A program made the position numbers and the translations under genes. A stretch of 64,000 nt of DNA from Bernardetiaceae bacterium (GTDB lineage Bacteria; Bacteroidota; Bacteroidia; Cytophagales; Bernardetiaceae). Shown piece by piece: positions 62,444-64,000 of this stretch. Each line of letters starts with the position of its first letter. Position 1 is the first letter of the stretch. The stretch is taken from positions 1-64,000 of the forward strand of contig JAFIER010000039.1 in NCBI GenBank assembly GCA_020832465.1, written 5' to 3'. The notes beneath the pieces are model-generated. The model saw only the letters and a program-made list of their open reading frames with translations, was not told where the DNA came from and did not search any database.

Positions 62444-64000
62444 CTAATGGGTATTTACAGCTTCTATAAGTGCTTCAAACTGCTTATTATCAGCTTGATA
62501 AGTTGCATCTTGAATAGCATTTTTCCATAAATCAATATTCGTACTTTGGCTATCTATTTGGGAAAGAAGTGTGAGAATGCTTGTAATTTCATAAATTTTG
62601 ACGGCTTTAAATGCGGGTAGATAGGTCTTTAGCACGGCTTTATCTTGCTTAGATAGCTGTAATTTATTTTGTTTGTTGTTTTGTTTAGGCATGCTAACGA
62701 TGCCTTCTTTTGTACCAGCATAAGGCAACTTAAACCAAAACTTAGCTCCTTTATTTTCTTCCGAAACTACGCCAATACTGCCATTTTGAGCTTCAATAGC
62801 CATTTTACAAAAAGCTAATCCTAAGCCTGTGGAGCGAATATACCCGTAGTTTTTTGCATTAACCTGTGCATAACGCTCAAAAATATGTAGTTGTTGCGCT
62901 TTGCTAATGCCTATGCCTTCATCTTCTATCGAGATGAGAAGCTTGTTTCCATCAATTTTGTAATCTATGATTATTTATCCATTATTCGGACTGTACTTTA
63001 TGGCGTTGTGTAAAATATTAGTTATGATGCGCTGCGTGAGTTCGCTATCTGCTGTGAGCAAAATATCGGGTTTGAGATAAGAATGAATTTGAATATTTTT
63101 GGCTTGGGCAGCAAGCTCTACCTCTAATATGGCTTCTGTGGCTATGTCGTAGGGTGCAATTTGTTGAATTTGTAATGGAATTTCAGCTTTATCATATTTA
63201 TACACATCGAGCATATTATTGATTAAATTTAGAATGCGGAGTCCGGCGTGTCTGATTTGCATTCTGTCTTGTTGTTCTATTTTATTTTTATCGGTTTGAT
63301 ATATAATAGTATTGAGCGGATTTTTGATGTCGTGTGCAATCATATTGCTCATATTGTCTTTAAAAATATCGAGTTCTTGAAGTTTTTCGTTTGCAACTTT
63401 GAGCTCCTCGGCTTGTTGTGAAATTTCTTCATTAGCATAAACTACCTTTTGATGTTGCTGTGCTAATTCAGTATTTAGTTTTTGTTTTTGCCTATTGTTA
63501 TAGACAAGATATACTACAAAAAGTACGAGCAGTATAGTAATGATAGTGCCTAAAACCTGTAAATTTTTTTGTAGTTTTATTGTTTCTTGTTGGAGTGCAA
63601 TTTCTTGTTCTTTTTGTTCCATCATATACTTACCTTGCGCTTTCTGAACTTTAGTATCAGCATCAGATATATTTTGTGCATCGGCACGTGCTATGTAGTT
63701 TTGATAATAATGATAAGCCTTTTTGTAGTGCCCTTGTTTTCCGTAAAGCTCTGCGCTATATTTGGCATAATATTTATAAAAAAGAGGTTCTCTTAATGGC
63801 GAAATGGTATCTAAGAGTGCATTTAAACTGTCATAATAGCATTGGGCTTGCGTGAGGCTATCTATGCTCGTATAGCAGTTCATTGCATGTAGATATAAAA
63901 AATGCAATTCTTTTTCTTCTTTACTTGCTTTTACAAACTCTATAGCTTGTTTGTAGTGTGCTATAGCTTGTGCGTACTCATTTTGTTTTTCATACATTTG
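62444..64000 (-). pseudogene. TPR sensor histidine kinase interrupted by an in-frame stop (5' end outside window)
   Basis: Read from the right edge: TPR-like helices (YAQAIAHYKQAIEFVKAS), one membrane helix (VLGTIITILLVLFVVYLVYN), a coiled coil, then the H box MIAHDIKNPLNTIIYQ and N box NILHNAIKYSPNNG. A TAA at 62975-62977 directly follows. The same frame continues without shift through IDGNKLLISIEDEGIGISKA (G1), IRSTGLGLAFCKMAIEAQNG (G2) to 62444. The stop thus separates the N box from the nucleotide-closing G boxes. The ATG at 63997 is probably internal because TPR sequence seems to continue upstream. Confidence 0.82.

Noticed and set aside
1-64000. CRISPR array
   Set aside because: Repeats found are dispersed palindromes, not regularly spaced direct repeats with unique spacers, and no cas genes are present.

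Overview
The window looks like chromosome of an AT-rich member of the Bacteroidota, most likely the order Cytophagales. The grounds are Bacteroidota-type promoters (TTTG, 18-19 bases, TAnnTTTG), families typical of the phylum (DUF4175, RqcH, SCO1/SenC, tryptophan 2,3-dioxygenase, BatE-like TPR/SH3 protein, DUF4248-like small helix-turn-helix protein), and general lack of Shine-Dalgarno sequences. Genus was not determined.

Layout. 0-3 kb: surface-polysaccharide genes on the minus strand (FkbM methyltransferase and two glycosyltransferases). 3-12 kb: a Uma2-type nuclease, two tiny lipoproteins, adenine deaminase, a J-domain protein, a hexapeptide acyltransferase, an unknown 314-residue protein, D-aminoacyl-tRNA deacylase, shikimate dehydrogenase and a CAP-domain protein. 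12.6-17.9 kb: a tandem Eco57I-like restriction-modification locus whose two genes share nearly identical DNA blocks. 18.5-24 kb: PlsC acyltransferase, RNase III, a cytochrome b5-like protein, a ribbon-helix-helix/SPFH pair and an acyl-CoA dehydrogenase. 24.3-25.2 kb: an accessory patch with a tiny HTH gene, a structured RNA candidate and a 70-residue orphan. 25-44 kb: RarA, a DUF4175 giant, a DEAD-box helicase, tryptophan dioxygenase, an RNA methyltransferase, an aldo/keto reductase, an unknown two-gene unit, two lipoproteins, CTP synthase, an M23 peptidase, imidazolonepropionase and a KefB-type antiporter. 45-53 kb: a ribosomal protein block rplP-rpmC-rpsQ-rplN-rplX-rplE-rpsN-rpsH-rplF-rplR-rpsE-rpmD-rplO-secY-map. 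It is detached from the usual upstream S10-operon genes and from the usual downstream infA-rpsM-rpoA genes. 53-64 kb: BatE-like protein, tRNA-Lys and tRNA-Leu, two tandem STAS-like paralogues, RqcH, SCO1, phenylalanine hydroxylase, an Rpn/PD-(D/E)XK protein, aldehyde dehydrogenase, and a sensor kinase interrupted by an in-frame stop.

The strongest new signal is non-coding. The intergenic DNA is seeded with small palindromic mobile elements. Family A is 91 bp and is present three times as base-for-base identical copies. Each copy is flanked by a different, perfect 8-bp target duplication, and one copy sits inside another repeat. Family C (about 100-170 bp, ends GGGTGTACG) and family B (about 100-130 bp, ends TACTACT) carry exchangeable hairpin cores (AACTAACAGTT type and AAATAACATTTCT type). 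The same cores also occur alone as terminator-like hairpins at gene ends. No transposase lies in the window, so these elements must be moved in trans if still active.

The second signal is a pseudoknot-capable structured RNA at 24.7-24.87 kb. One strand of its main stem can pair either upstream or with the start codon of the following small gene.
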